64,000 nt of DNA from assembly GCF_032586235.1 (NCBI RefSeq), contig NZ_JAWHTD010000014.1, positions 1 through 64,000 on the forward strand. The letters are read 5' to 3'. The DNA comes from Aestuariicoccus sp032586235 (lineage in GTDB: Bacteria; Pseudomonadota; Alphaproteobacteria; Rhodobacterales; Rhodobacteraceae). The translations under genes and the position numbers were made by a program. This document shows positions 1 through 8,678 of the stretch, piece by piece. The notes under the pieces are model-generated. The model searched no databases, had not been told where the DNA came from, and worked only from the letters and a program-made list of their open reading frames with translations. Numbering within the stretch: position 1 is the stretch's first letter; the number at the start of each line of letters is the position of its first letter.

Positions 1-150
1 CTGCGTGCTTGGCGGTCAGAAAGGCACCGATGGCCGTCACTTCGACCGCTCTGCGCACATCATCCGCGGACAGCTCGTCCCAGGGTGATCCCGGCTCGAT
101 GAAGGCGGTCTTGGCGCCCAGCTGCCAAACGGACCGCTGTATAGTCGACA
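1..150 (-). pseudogene. IS3-family transposase scrap joined to a partial reading frame
   Basis: Read on the minus strand, positions 118-80 encode GAKTAFIEPGSPW. This matches the block just before the ENGY motif of IS3-family OrfB (DDE) transposases. The frame then departs from the family and stays open to the window edge, reading DELSADDVRRAVEV and then TAIGAFLTAKHA. That tail resembles the middle of a short-chain dehydrogenase, but only weakly. No start codon, DDE residues or terminal repeats are visible. I read this as a recombination scar; what lies beyond the left edge is unknown. Confidence 0.35.
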
Positions 151-402
151 GATCTCGACGGTGGCCGGCTCATTATCGATACGAGCAAGATAGCATGCGC
201 TCCCGACCGGCATGTGTCGCATCCCATGCGCTCGCACGTCTAGCCTGGTGTCAATAATATTGTACAGACGCTCGACCGGGAACACGCCGCTGTTGTTCTT
301 CTGGATGCTGGTAAGATCGGTCGGGCCGATTTCGATCATAACAGCAAATGGCCCGTTTCTGACGTTTTGGTCAGAAGCGCTCCCGATCGAAGAACACAGC
401 GC
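150..402 (-). pseudogene. Remnant of a c-type cytochrome C-terminal half
   Basis: The minus strand encodes GPTDLTSIQKNNSGVFP, then IIDTR, then DVRAHGMRHMPV. This is the layout of small roseobacter c-type cytochromes: a PTDLT block, a FP.. segment, and the AHG..MPVWG segment holding the axial Met. The CxxCH heme motif that should lie upstream is absent, because the frame runs into the end of the neighbouring gene. The expected MPVWGARY is scrambled to MPVGSACY. The downstream part is replaced by the transposase scrap. Without a heme site it cannot be a working cytochrome. The homology call is by eye. Confidence 0.45.
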
Positions 403-1042
403 CGTCCAGGATCTGTCCTATGAATTCACAGCCGTCGTCGCGTTGAGTGAAATGCAGCCAAGCTTTCTGCGCAAAGCGGTCAGGGGCGAAGGCGTAATAC
501 ATCGCGCTTAGTTCATCCCGCGCGACGCGCTGATCGAAGGCGGAGGCCGCCTCGAACGCTGTGCGCGCCTCGGTCGGCAGCGACCTGACCTGCATTGCAT
601 AGGCGACGTATTCGCTCGTCGCCAGGCAATCGTTTAACGGGCATTCTACGCCATCGTAGGCGGCATGGGTCAATTCGTGCACCACAACACTATTGAAATA
701 GGCCTCATCTGGCACACCGGCAAAGGCGCCGTCCGGTTCACGTCGCTCGGCCATCAGATCGGGCGGTAGCAAGTTGATTAGCGCTTCGCCGCAATGGAAG
801 ATGCCCATGCAGCCCTCTGGCAGAATATCCTCGAATCTAAGCGTGACACCCTCAGGCACTGCGACGTTGCAGGTCGCAAGCTCTGGAATCTCACGGGCGG
901 CAATTCGGCAGACGCGATCCCGAGACGCTGATGTTCCACCCTCGACGACGAGACCTGCTGTCTCACAAAGGGTCTCTTCCGCGCTTGCAACGGTTGCGGC
1001 GGCGGCCCAAAGCCCGGCGAAAAATCCTACAGACTTGAGCAC
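371..1042 (-). CDS. Predicted secreted HExxH metalloprotease-like protein (resembles DUF6639)
   Basis: This 223-residue protein starts with a signal peptide of about 21 residues ending VASA. It carries HELTH at residues 122-126 and a glutamate at 144 (SEYVAY), 18 residues past the second histidine. HExxH followed by a distant Glu is the zinc-site layout of gluzincin peptidases. Several cysteines (26, 45, 58, 78, 84, 134, 139) could form disulfides in the periplasm. The rest is not recognisable as a known peptidase; it resembles the uncharacterised DUF6639 group. It stands alone, with the cytochrome remnant directly downstream on the same strand. Protease activity is inferred from the motif only. 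Confidence 0.75.
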   Translation of the reverse strand: MLKSVGFFAGLWAAAATVASAEETLCETAGLVVEGGTSASRDRVCRIAAREIPELATCNVAVPEGVTLRFEDILPEGCMGIFHCGEALINLLPPDLMAERREPDGAFAGVPDEAYFNSVVVHELTHAAYDGVECPLNDCLATSEYVAYAMQVRSLPTEARTAFEAASAFDQRVARDELSAMYYAFAPDRFAQKAWLHFTQRDDGCEFIGQILDGAVFFDRERF

Positions 1043-1214
1043 GTCTTCCTCCCATGGCGCATTTGGGAAAGGGTATCACGGTGCGCGTGCAGCAGTCAGT
1101 CCCCGATGTGAGTCCTGATGATCCGTCACAGGTCGAATACTACGGACTCCGGACCAAAAAGGTTCCTGTAGGCCATATCCCCTCTTGCAGACTATCACAC
1201 GGGGGATGGATAGT

Positions 1215-1679
1215 TCAGTTCATGGAGACTTCGCCCGTGACCATGTTGGTGTACTCGTCGCCATCGCCACCAGCATTGAAACTACCGCCACCAGAGGCGT
1301 CCATCCATTTGCCGGTGCCGCCGATCAGCTCCCATGTGCCGATGGTCCGGCCCTCATCGTTGAAGCCGGTCGGGGTCCAGCGCATGATGATGGCGTCGCC
1401 ATCAGCATCGGTGTAATTGCAGGCCCCGCTGCCAGAGACTGCACCGTTGTTGATGATCATTGTCCCGAAACAGGGGCCCTTGGCCGTCGCGAGCGCGTTG
1501 TCGGCGATATCGGTGTCAAACCCGTCATAGATCGAGCTGACTTTGACCACGACCAGACCATCATGGATCGGTATGGCTTCGTTCATGCTGGTGCCAGTTC
1601 CAGTGCCACTGGCATCGAATGCTGCGGCTGGCACGGGCAGGACAAGAGCCACAAGGGTTGCATAGTGGGTGAAACGCAT
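1215..1679 (-). CDS. Small exported beta-rich protein of unknown function
   Basis: This 154-residue protein opens with a signal peptide (about 20 residues, ending PAAA). The mature part is rich in Gly, Thr, Asp and aromatic residues. It alternates short predicted strands such as GPCFGTMIINNG, GACNYTDADGD and GTWELIGGTGKW. Two cysteines about 17 residues apart may pair. The pattern suggests a beta-barrel or beta-sandwich of about 130 residues, somewhat like the allene-oxide-cyclase-type barrels of small secreted proteins, but I cannot assign a family. The ATG follows a reasonable GGAAGGAA ribosome site. It is monocistronic. Confidence 0.7.
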   Translation of the reverse strand: MRFTHYATLVALVLPVPAAAFDASGTGTGTSMNEAIPIHDGLVVVKVSSIYDGFDTDIADNALATAKGPCFGTMIINNGAVSGSGACNYTDADGDAIIMRWTPTGFNDEGRTIGTWELIGGTGKWMDASGGGSFNAGGDGDEYTNMVTGEVSMN

Positions 1680-2479
1680 TTTGAAATTCCTTCCTTAGAT
1701 GACACGTCCCAAAAACATCGACGCGGGGCCACCTTAGCACACAGAAAGCCTCAAAGAGTCCACAATCAGATCAATGGTGTCGAAGCGACAGGTTTTGGCC
1801 CGCATCTCTTTCGATTGTTTTCTTTTTGCATTTTTGATTCGTCTCTCATCAGCAGCGAATGGCTGAGCCGCCGAGGGACAGGCGGCGCGCCGCCAAAAAA
1901 AATCATTGCAAAACAGCAGGGTGCATCGAATGTCGGCTTCGTCCGCGACCCAGTCATTCCTCGACTTATCTCCGACGCCCGCTAAGGATCGAAGCGGTCA
2001 TTGAACGCTGAAAGTTCGGCTGTCCGTGACCGAACGACCGCTCGACGGTACTCAACCGTCATCTGACCATTTCGCTCAGATGTCTTGGAAGAGCCCGAAA
2101 CAGACGATCTTTGCTTCAGCTGCCAAGTCTGAACTCGGGCGAAGACCTGCCATTGGACGGCAAGAGCAAATCTGCCCCGATGATGGGTTGGGCGATTTCA
2201 TGTTTAAATTCAATTGATTAAGTGGCATCGTGTGCACTATGTGTGCAACGTGAAATCGGCGTCTGGCGGGTTCTGGCGGGCGTTTGGCGGTAGAGTGGGC
2301 GTGGTAAAATCAGTTTGCTTTTCGAATAGAGGTGCTCGGTGTTGCCAATGCAACCCATCGGTTACTTTCAGGAGAGATCTGAGCCTCAGGTTGATATGGC
2401 TATATTAGGATGAAGCCTTTGACTGTGGCTGCAAAGTCAAGATCCCGCAATTGCTTTAAGGGTGCACGGATTTTGCTGC
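1680..2479. other. 800-base gap without a convincing gene
   Basis: Only short frames of about 60 codons occur here, with no ribosome site, motif or coding-like composition. The DNA is AT-richer than its surroundings. Three imperfect 10-base units lie in tandem at 2261-2290 (GTCTGGCGGG, TTCTGGCGGG, CGTTTGGCGG). I see no tRNA, no clear terminator and no complete insertion sequence. It separates the exported-protein genes from the leftward sugar operon, whose last gene ends at 2480. Confidence 0.5.
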
Positions 2480-3289
2480 TCACCATCCAGGAAAGCGGGT
2501 CTCAAAAAACCTTGGAACCCGGAAGCTAAAGAAGCCTTTCACGGCGGACTTCAGAGCAATGACAGCGGAAACTTTGGCAGGGCTCCCATCTTGGGGATCG
2601 TAACCGGTCACCTGTTTTGTCTCTGTGATGTCCCACCGCATTCCGGGGTTGTTCGACATTAGGTTCAACGCTGCAAAGGATACCTCTTTGGCGTCGATTG
2701 CTGCGCGCATACCACTCAGGAAATCCCGGTCGCTTAACCACATCTCCTGACCCCACCGACCCATCGCCATGTGTGGTCCGGGTTGGTTGTCATGTGTCCA
2801 TTGCGTCCAGCCGATGCGTAGGCAGATGACGGAAAGCCCGTGATGCTGTGCGAAGTACGCGCCTGTTCGTTCGCAAAACAGCTTTGACATGCCGTAGGCG
2901 TTCACCGGCCCCGGTGGCGTTGCGCTGTTGAGCATATCATGGGTGAACCTTTTGTCGCCGTGAACCCAGTTGGAACTGGCAACGACAACGCGGCTGACGC
3001 CGGTTGCAACCGCATGGTGATAAAGCGAAAGCGTCGCGTCCATGTTGTGCGTGATCGCCGAGGGCCATGTGGCGGCTGGCTCCCGGTCGCCGGCAAGATG
3101 CACGATCACGTCTACGCCGTTCAGCAAGTCCACCCAGCTGCTGTCATCAGAAAGGTCTGCCGTATGAATGTTCGGATGATCGACCGGCCGGATGTCGATC
3201 CCCGAAACGTCATAACCGGGATCGTTTTCGAGGACGTCAAAAAGCTTGCGGCCCAAATGACCCCCGGCACCTGTGATCAGGACATGCAT
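2480..3289 (-). CDS. NAD-dependent epimerase/dehydrogenase, uronate-dehydrogenase-like
   Basis: This is a 269-residue extended/atypical SDR. The Rossmann motif TGAGGHLG sits at residues 6-13. The catalytic set is Ser105/Ser106 with Tyr132 and Lys136 (YGMSK). Length and the early LAGDRE segment resemble bacterial uronate dehydrogenases, which oxidise the C1 of hexuronates to aldarolactones with NAD. It is the last gene of the leftward importer operon and overlaps the preceding gene by 13 bases. An SMP-30 lactonase, the natural next step, starts the divergent operon. The exact substrate is inferred; a sugar-nucleotide epimerase is less likely because the protein is short. Confidence 0.8.
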   Translation of the reverse strand: MHVLITGAGGHLGRKLFDVLENDPGYDVSGIDIRPVDHPNIHTADLSDDSSWVDLLNGVDVIVHLAGDREPAATWPSAITHNMDATLSLYHHAVATGVSRVVVASSNWVHGDKRFTHDMLNSATPPGPVNAYGMSKLFCERTGAYFAQHHGLSVICLRIGWTQWTHDNQPGPHMAMGRWGQEMWLSDRDFLSGMRAAIDAKEVSFAALNLMSNNPGMRWDITETKQVTGYDPQDGSPAKVSAVIALKSAVKGFFSFRVPRFFETRFPGW

Positions 3290-4179
3290 GACAGGAATTC
3301 CTTGTTTGTACTGATGCTGTTGGGCGCATTCGATGGGTCGCGATCAGCCCAGATGCAGAAGTCTTGCTGAAACCTCAGCGTTTCGCCGGGCAAAAGGGTA
3401 GCTTGAGGCGAATGCCATTCGGCCTCGCAATAGTCGTAGTCGCCCGAGTTGAAGACCTCGACTGGCTTCTGGTGCGAATAGTGATCATCTTGAACTGGCT
3501 GCGGAACTGAACACATCATCCACGGGCCACCTTGGCCAAAGCTAACCAGTGTTTCACCGTTCGGATTTGGCAGTCCCACTTTGAATTCATTTTTCCCTGC
3601 ACAATCCGCAAGAATGCAGTTTTGGTGCTTGGACACCAAGGTCCCCGCATTGCCAAACACGGTTTGAAAGGTGGGGTCCTTCATGGAGACGCCGATCTTG
3701 GCAGGCGTGTCGATCATCATCACAGACCAGATGCCCGTCACGCGCGGGCCGCTCCCATGGTTGGTCACAGCATGGTCGATGGTCCATGAATGGGCTGTCT
3801 TCAAGGTGATGCGGCGCGTCACCGACAGTTGCGAGACCGGACAGACCGCGCTGGTCATTTCGACTTCGGAATTGCTACGAGACGTGACCCGATAGGCCCC
3901 ACTATCCAACGCAATGAACGGCGCGCCACCTGTCCATGACGTGTCAGGAGCGATCCATGATTTTTCGCCGCCCCATAGCGGAAAGGCGAATTGTGGAGAC
4001 CGGGTGGGTAAATCGGCAAGCTTTTTCTCATCAACGGGCTGGCCAACGAGATCCGGGTTTTGAAAAAGCAGCGATCGGCCCTCGAAAGTTACATCCCATA
4101 ATCGGCCACCGATACCGGGGAGCATTGTCAGCTCGAGGTCCTTATTCGTTAACTGAATGACTACCCATCTGTCCGACAT
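3277..4179 (-). CDS. DUF4380/aldose-1-epimerase-like protein
   Basis: This 300-residue cytosolic protein has the beta-rich, Gly/Trp/His-laden texture of the galactose-mutarotase superfamily: MLPGIGGRLWDVTFEG near the N-terminus, PLWGGEKSW near residue 68, and a C-terminal ETLRFQQDF edge. DUF4380 proteins share this fold. It has no signal peptide, so it would act on an imported sugar or sugar acid, for instance by anomer interconversion. It lies between the binding-protein gene and the uronate-dehydrogenase-like gene of one leftward operon, which supports a role in preparing the pyranose for C1 oxidation. Catalytic residues were not assigned. Confidence 0.75.
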   Translation of the reverse strand: MSDRWVVIQLTNKDLELTMLPGIGGRLWDVTFEGRSLLFQNPDLVGQPVDEKKLADLPTRSPQFAFPLWGGEKSWIAPDTSWTGGAPFIALDSGAYRVTSRSNSEVEMTSAVCPVSQLSVTRRITLKTAHSWTIDHAVTNHGSGPRVTGIWSVMMIDTPAKIGVSMKDPTFQTVFGNAGTLVSKHQNCILADCAGKNEFKVGLPNPNGETLVSFGQGGPWMMCSVPQPVQDDHYSHQKPVEVFNSGDYDYCEAEWHSPQATLLPGETLRFQQDFCIWADRDPSNAPNSISTNKEFLSCMS

Positions 4180-4199
4180 CGTAGCCTCTCCTGGCAGTG

Positions 4200-4226
4200 T
4201 CCCGGCGCATGTTGAATGCGCCGGGA
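4200..4226 (-). promoter_or_regulatory. Intercistronic hairpin after binding-protein gene
   Basis: TCCCGGCGCAT and ATGCGCCGGGA form a perfect 11-base-pair stem around a 5-base loop, a few bases after the stop of the binding-protein gene and before the DUF4380 gene. No T-run follows, so it is more likely an mRNA-stabilising or partial-termination element than a full terminator. Equivalent hairpins follow five other binding-protein genes here. Confidence 0.75.
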
Positions 4227-4233
4227 TGACAGA

Positions 4234-5223
4234 TCACGCGTGCTTGAACTGCGCTACGTTCTCGGCGGTGATCATCATGACCCCGGTGTCGACGCTTTCG
4301 GGCAGCGGGTTGATACCGGCCGCGCGCCAATCCGGTACAACTTGCAGGCCATCAGTGTTCTGCCAATGCAGCATCTGGACCGCGAGGAAAGCTTCGATGT
4401 AGGATTTTTGCGCCACCGCACCGTAAATCGTGCCATCTTCGATGTAGGGCAACATGTCATCATTGCGGTCCATCGCGACGATCTTGATGTCCTTGCGCCC
4501 GGCCTCGTTCACGGCAATCGCAGCACCTTTGCCGCTGTCCCCGTCTGTGCCGCCAATGCCGACAATATCCGGGTTCGCTTGAATGGCCTGCAGATAGGCA
4601 GTCGGCGCGTAAGAGGGATCAGCCTTGTCGTTGACCACATCGACAACTTCGATTTCGGGGTACTTTTCGGCAAAGATGGATTTGTACCCCTCGACACGCT
4701 GAAGAACGGATGGGGCAGGGAACGTGCCCAGAATGACCTTACCCTTGCCACCGATGGCCTGTGCCAACAACTCACCGCCTACGCGGCCTGCATTGAACCC
4801 GTTTATGCCAAAGAACGTGGATCGGGCACTGTTCGGCACATCGCCTGTCAGACATGCAACGGGAATACCGGCTTCGACGGCACGGTTGATGCCGGGGGCC
4901 ATGGCGGCCTCGTCCCCAGGGAAGATCATGATCCCTGCGGGACGGCGCACGATAAGTTCGTCAAGCATTCGCGCCTGTGCGGCGGTGTCGAAATCCAGAG
5001 GACCGGTGAATGTTGTCTTCACACCCAGAAGTTCACTGACGTCATCCAGCGCATTGCGGTGGTCGACCCAAAAAGGCACCTGCGTGACGACGGACAGAAA
5101 AATGTATTCCATTCCGCTGCCCTGCGCGAGCGCCTTGCTGGACAGACCCGGTACGCCAAAGGCCGAAGCCATGCCAGCACCAGCACCAGCTGCAAGAAGA
5201 TTACGTCTGTTGATTTTGGTCAT
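4234..5223 (-). CDS. Sugar ABC transporter, periplasmic binding protein (RbsB-type)
   Basis: This 329-residue type-1 periplasmic binding protein starts with a twin-arginine signal (NRRNLL at residues 5-10, cleavage near ALA). ATG at 5223 was preferred over upstream ATGs because CAGGAGGTCCTC precedes it directly. The body has the LacI/RbsB pattern: a PFWVDHRNAL first strand, a GIMIFPGDEAAM segment, GKVILG, and IGGTDGDSGKGA in the second domain. It works with the permease at 5279-6271 and ATPase at 6268-7830, which precede it in the operon. The ligand is probably a sugar or sugar acid. The hairpin after it may raise its expression over the membrane subunits. Confidence 0.92.
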   Translation of the reverse strand: MTKINRRNLLAAGAGAGMASAFGVPGLSSKALAQGSGMEYIFLSVVTQVPFWVDHRNALDDVSELLGVKTTFTGPLDFDTAAQARMLDELIVRRPAGIMIFPGDEAAMAPGINRAVEAGIPVACLTGDVPNSARSTFFGINGFNAGRVGGELLAQAIGGKGKVILGTFPAPSVLQRVEGYKSIFAEKYPEIEVVDVVNDKADPSYAPTAYLQAIQANPDIVGIGGTDGDSGKGAAIAVNEAGRKDIKIVAMDRNDDMLPYIEDGTIYGAVAQKSYIEAFLAVQMLHWQNTDGLQVVPDWRAAGINPLPESVDTGVMMITAENVAQFKHA

Positions 5224-5278
5224 GAGGACCTCCTGTTGAATTTGGTTTGGTTGTTGACTGGTCATTGGGTGCACGCGG

Positions 5279-6271
5279 TCAGCCCCGTTTGCTTCGGATC
5301 ATCATGTCCAGAGCAACGGCCGAGACGAGGACGCCGCCGATCACGATCATTTGCCAGTAGATCGACACCGCTTGCATGGTCATCGTGTTGTTGATCAGAG
5401 CAACGAAGACGACACCGAGAAATGCGCCCAGAATTGTGCCTTCGCCCCCGCGCAGTGACGCGCCGCCTATAACGGCTGCCGCAAGAACCTGCAGCTCGAT
5501 CCCGTTGCCGGCTGTTGGTGTTCCGCTCATCAGGCGTGATGCCAGCAAAACGCCGGCCAAAGCGGCCAGAACGCCGGTCAGGGCATATAGGATGATGCGG
5601 ACGCGGGTGACGTGGATGCCCGACAGTACTGCGGCCTTTTCGTTAGCGCCAATGAAATAGACCTGACGGAAAAACCGGGTGTGGCGAACGGCCAGGTCGA
5701 ATACGATGACAAGCACAACGGTCAGCAGGACAATCACGGGAAAGCCGCCGATGTCGGTTTTGCCAAGCCACGCGAAGGATGCAGGCAGGCTTGAAACGGA
5801 AAAGCCTTCTGTCAGAACAAGGGCGATACCACGTGCAATCGACATGGTTCCCAGCGTTGCGATCAAGGGGTTTATGCCAAGGCTCGTCACCAGCACACCG
5901 TTCACAACGCCAATTACCCCGCCAAGGATCAGCCCGCAGATCACGGCAAGCGGGATCGGCATGCCAGTCAGTAGCAGCATCGCGACCACCGTGGATGAAA
6001 GTGCCATGACGGAACCGACCGACAAATCGAACCCTCCGGATGCCAGCAGGATTGCCATGCCAATCACAATAATCGCAGTCGGGGCCATGCCCACGGCCAC
6101 CGCGCGAAAGTTCGAAGTACTGAAGAAGTAGGGATTTATGTTGGACATCACGATGATGATCAAGGCAATCAGGACGATCAGCGTCAGCTCACGAACGTCG
6201 ACAAAAGCTTGTAAAGTGCGGCGCAGGAGTGGCCGCTTTTCAACGGATGCGGCTTGAGCGGTCATGGTCAC
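5279..6271 (-). CDS. Sugar ABC transporter permease (RbsC-type)
   Basis: This roughly 330-residue inner-membrane protein has about 8-10 hydrophobic segments. It carries the family signature: ASGGFDLSVGSVMAL in the first third, a PLIATLG block, and IGGASLRGGEGTILGAFLG near the C-terminus, the region that contacts the ATPase. GTG at 6271 overlaps the TGA of the upstream ATPase gene (GTGA), giving tight coupling. ATG at 6265 is an alternative start, but AGGAG is better spaced for the GTG. It should form the translocation pore as a homodimer. Confidence 0.92.
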   Translation of the reverse strand: MTMTAQAASVEKRPLLRRTLQAFVDVRELTLIVLIALIIIVMSNINPYFFSTSNFRAVAVGMAPTAIIVIGMAILLASGGFDLSVGSVMALSSTVVAMLLLTGMPIPLAVICGLILGGVIGVVNGVLVTSLGINPLIATLGTMSIARGIALVLTEGFSVSSLPASFAWLGKTDIGGFPVIVLLTVVLVIVFDLAVRHTRFFRQVYFIGANEKAAVLSGIHVTRVRIILYALTGVLAALAGVLLASRLMSGTPTAGNGIELQVLAAAVIGGASLRGGEGTILGAFLGVVFVALINNTMTMQAVSIYWQMIVIGGVLVSAVALDMMIRSKRG

Positions 6272-7830
6272 GGAGCGACTCCTGAAAGAGGGGTTGGCAA
6301 AGCTTGCGTGGGACGTGCGTTTCCAGCCGCCATGCGAAGAAGCGTATTTTCTGTCGCCTCAGAGGCGGCAATGTCGCCCATCATGCGCCCTTCGTGGACC
6401 ACAAGAATACGTGTAGAGAGCGAGACGAGTTCGGGGAAATCAGAGGACACGACGAGGATGGCCATCCCTTCTGCGGCGCGGCGCAAAAGCTCTGTGTGGA
6501 TTTGGAACTTGGCTCCAACATCAACGCCCTTGGTCGGCTCTTCGATGATCAAAAGGGCAGGTGCACGCTTGAGCCATTTGGCCAACATGATCTTTTGCTG
6601 GTTCCCACCCGAAAGATCGCCGACATGCTCCGCGATACCGCTTGTCTTCACACTGAAGGCATCGATCGCCGCAGTGCTTGCGGCCTTGATCGACCGCTTG
6701 CGCATGACGCCAAAGGCCGTGTGTTCGGAAAGGCTGGCGGCAATCAGATTGTCGCTGAGCGATTGTTCAAGAAATAAACCCTCTGTCTTGCGTTCTTCGG
6801 GGACAAACCCAATTCCCGCGCGCATCGCGTCCCGCAAAGACGGGAACTTCACGGTCTCGCCATGCAGCAAAACCTGGCCCGATGTACCGTGCATCAAGCC
6901 AGCAATGGATCGAACGATCTCGCTGCGGCGGGCGCCCATCAGTCCGGCCATGCCGACGATTTCACCGGCCTTGATGGAGAACGAAATATCTTCAAATACA
7001 CCGGGGAGCGTGAGGTTCTTGACGCTCAGAACCTCTTGGCCGCTCACTTTGCCGGACCGATTGATGTCGCCCGGATGCGCGCCCCCGATCATCTCGGCAA
7101 CGACTTGTTCCTGTGACGTGTCGGACACGGGCAATGTGCTGATATGACGGCCATCTCGCAACACGGTAATGCGATCAGAAATCCGAAAAATCTCGGCCAT
7201 GTGGTGACTGACATAGACGATGCCAATGCCCTTTTTAGTCAGGCGGCGCAGCACGTCGAACAGCGCGTCCACTTCATCTGGGGCCAGGGCGGACGTCGGT
7301 TCATCTAGCAAAAGCGCCCTTGAGTTCAGCGATAACGCCTTGGCAATTTCCACAATCTGACGGGAACTGATGGGCAGGCTGTCGACGGGTCTTGAGACGT
7401 CGATATTCAGGCCGAACTCTGCCAGCAAGGTCTCTGCGCGGCCGCGCAGTTCAGGCCAGTTGACCACTCCGAAACGGGTAGGGGCCCGCCCGGCATAGAT
7501 GTTTTCTGCAACGGAAAGCGCGCCAGCGAGGCTGAGTTCCTGAAAAACGCAACCGATCCCAAGGGATTGTGCATGCGACGGGTTTTCGATCCGCTGTTCG
7601 ACACCGTCACACAGAATTCTTCCCGTTGACGGCTGGTGAAGCCCATAGAGAAGACCAAGACAGGTGGATTTCCCCGCGCCGTTTTCCCCGCAAAGCGCGT
7701 GCACCTCACCGGGCCGCAATGCGAAGTTGACGCCGTTCAGGACAATGTTCGTGCCAAAGCTTTTCCCGACCTCATCCAGCTGGATAAGCGGTTGCGCATG
7801 AGACGTGTCGTGACCCGACGCAGCTAGCAT
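6268..7830 (-). CDS. Sugar ABC transporter ATPase, duplicated (RbsA/XylG-type)
   Basis: This protein of about 520 residues has two fused ATPase domains. The first has Walker A GENGAGKST, Walker B LLLDEPTSAL and the switch region YVSHHM. The second carries the usual degenerate P-loop region (GLMGARRSE) and a good signature and Walker B (LSGGNQQK, LLIIEEPTKG). ATG at 7830 was chosen over 7878 because GAGGGAGG lies just before it. It is the first gene of the leftward operon ATPase-permease-binding protein-DUF4380-dehydrogenase. The operator-like palindrome at 7858-7873 lies directly upstream. Confidence 0.93.
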   Translation of the reverse strand: MLAASGHDTSHAQPLIQLDEVGKSFGTNIVLNGVNFALRPGEVHALCGENGAGKSTCLGLLYGLHQPSTGRILCDGVEQRIENPSHAQSLGIGCVFQELSLAGALSVAENIYAGRAPTRFGVVNWPELRGRAETLLAEFGLNIDVSRPVDSLPISSRQIVEIAKALSLNSRALLLDEPTSALAPDEVDALFDVLRRLTKKGIGIVYVSHHMAEIFRISDRITVLRDGRHISTLPVSDTSQEQVVAEMIGGAHPGDINRSGKVSGQEVLSVKNLTLPGVFEDISFSIKAGEIVGMAGLMGARRSEIVRSIAGLMHGTSGQVLLHGETVKFPSLRDAMRAGIGFVPEERKTEGLFLEQSLSDNLIAASLSEHTAFGVMRKRSIKAASTAAIDAFSVKTSGIAEHVGDLSGGNQQKIMLAKWLKRAPALLIIEEPTKGVDVGAKFQIHTELLRRAAEGMAILVVSSDFPELVSLSTRILVVHEGRMMGDIAASEATENTLLRMAAGNARPTQALPTPLSGVAP

Positions 7831-7857
7831 TAAAAATCCTCCCTCTCTTTGATTGGA

Positions 7858-7873
7858 ATCTGATATGTTAGAT
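7858..7873. promoter_or_regulatory. Probable GntR/FCD operator, leftward sugar operon
   Basis: ATCTGATATGTTAGAT is a near-perfect palindrome (ATCTGA-N4-T[T/C]AGAT) 28 bases before the ATPase start codon. The same motif appears at 8679-8694 and 23563-23580. FCD regulators bind short palindromes of this size. The assignment rests on recurrence and position. Confidence 0.65.
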
Positions 7874-7911
7874 GTCAATATGAAAGTGGACGCGGTGTTG
7901 TATCATGAAGA

Positions 7912-7939
7912 AAGGGCGGCCCTGGTCAGGACCGCCCTT
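7912..7939 (-). terminator. Terminator after the first GntR gene
   Basis: AAGGGCGG and CCGCCCTT pair around an inner CCTG/CAGG stem. On the minus strand the hairpin is followed by TTTCTTC. It lies 27 bases past the stop of the GntR gene at 7966-8637 and upstream of the leftward operon's promoter region, so it should insulate the two units. Confidence 0.75.
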
Positions 7940-7965
7940 GTGTTCATTTCGCATTTTTTAATTGG

Positions 7966-8637
7966 CTAGGACGCCACGGCTCCTTCCAGAACGATCGCGG
8001 CGCTTTTGTACGTTTGCCGTGTGCGATCAATGTGCTCTTTCAAGAGCGCTTTAATCTTATCGAGATTCCCTTCGCGTACCGCGATCGCGATTTGGCGATG
8101 CTCATCAAACGACAGATCAGTGTGCTGGGGCAGCTTTGCCAGATGGGTCCGCAAAGCAGCGATCTTGCCGATGTAGCGCGTGTAGCTGGCGGTCAGATAG
8201 TCATTCCGGGCATGTTCAAAAATCATTTGATGGAATGCGGTATCAAGGGAAAGGTAGCCCTTTTCGTTGCCACGTGCGCGTTCCCGCTCCATGTCATTTA
8301 CGACTTGCTGCATGTCTTGCGCCAATCCATCGGGGTCGCGGGAGAGTGCCAGTTCAAAGGCAGCCGTTTCAATTGCCTGCCTGAAATCACAAATCTGCGT
8401 CACTTCCGGTTCCGATAGGGAAAACACGCGCGCGCCTTTTTGAGGCTCGATGCTGACAAGCCCCTCATCGCGCAATTGTGCAAGCGCTTCGCGCACTGGC
8501 GACTTCGAGACCCCAAGCTCCTCGGAGATTTTTCGCTCTGACAGGACCTGGCCCATCTTCAAAGAGCCGTCGATGATGCTGTTCCGCAAGTGCTCTAAGG
8601 CAAGTTCTCGCAGCGATTTTGGTCTTTCGAGTGCCAT
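7966..8637 (-). CDS. GntR-family regulator, FadR/FCD subfamily
   Basis: This 223-residue transcription factor has an N-terminal winged helix with the GntR signature LSERKISEELGVSKSPVREAL (about residues 32-52, given as the consensus region). The all-helical FCD ligand domain carries metal-site residues LDTAFH, DEHRQI and LLKEHI. FCD members sense organic acids and usually repress. It sits between the two divergent importer operons and is transcribed divergently from the lactonase operon. Palindromes lie in both flanking promoter regions, so it probably controls both operons and itself. A sister regulator of equal length closes the cluster at 23643. Confidence 0.93.
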   Translation of the reverse strand: MALERPKSLRELALEHLRNSIIDGSLKMGQVLSERKISEELGVSKSPVREALAQLRDEGLVSIEPQKGARVFSLSEPEVTQICDFRQAIETAAFELALSRDPDGLAQDMQQVVNDMERERARGNEKGYLSLDTAFHQMIFEHARNDYLTASYTRYIGKIAALRTHLAKLPQHTDLSFDEHRQIAIAVREGNLDKIKALLKEHIDRTRQTYKSAAIVLEGAVAS

Positions 8638-8678
8638 GCGCGGGGGTCTCCAAAAAAACTTGTTGCCAGATCGAAGTT

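Noticed and set aside
2026..2408. Two small plus-strand frames of about 63 codons in the gap
   Set aside because: No ribosome site, no hydrophobic or motif pattern, and AT-richer non-coding-like composition.
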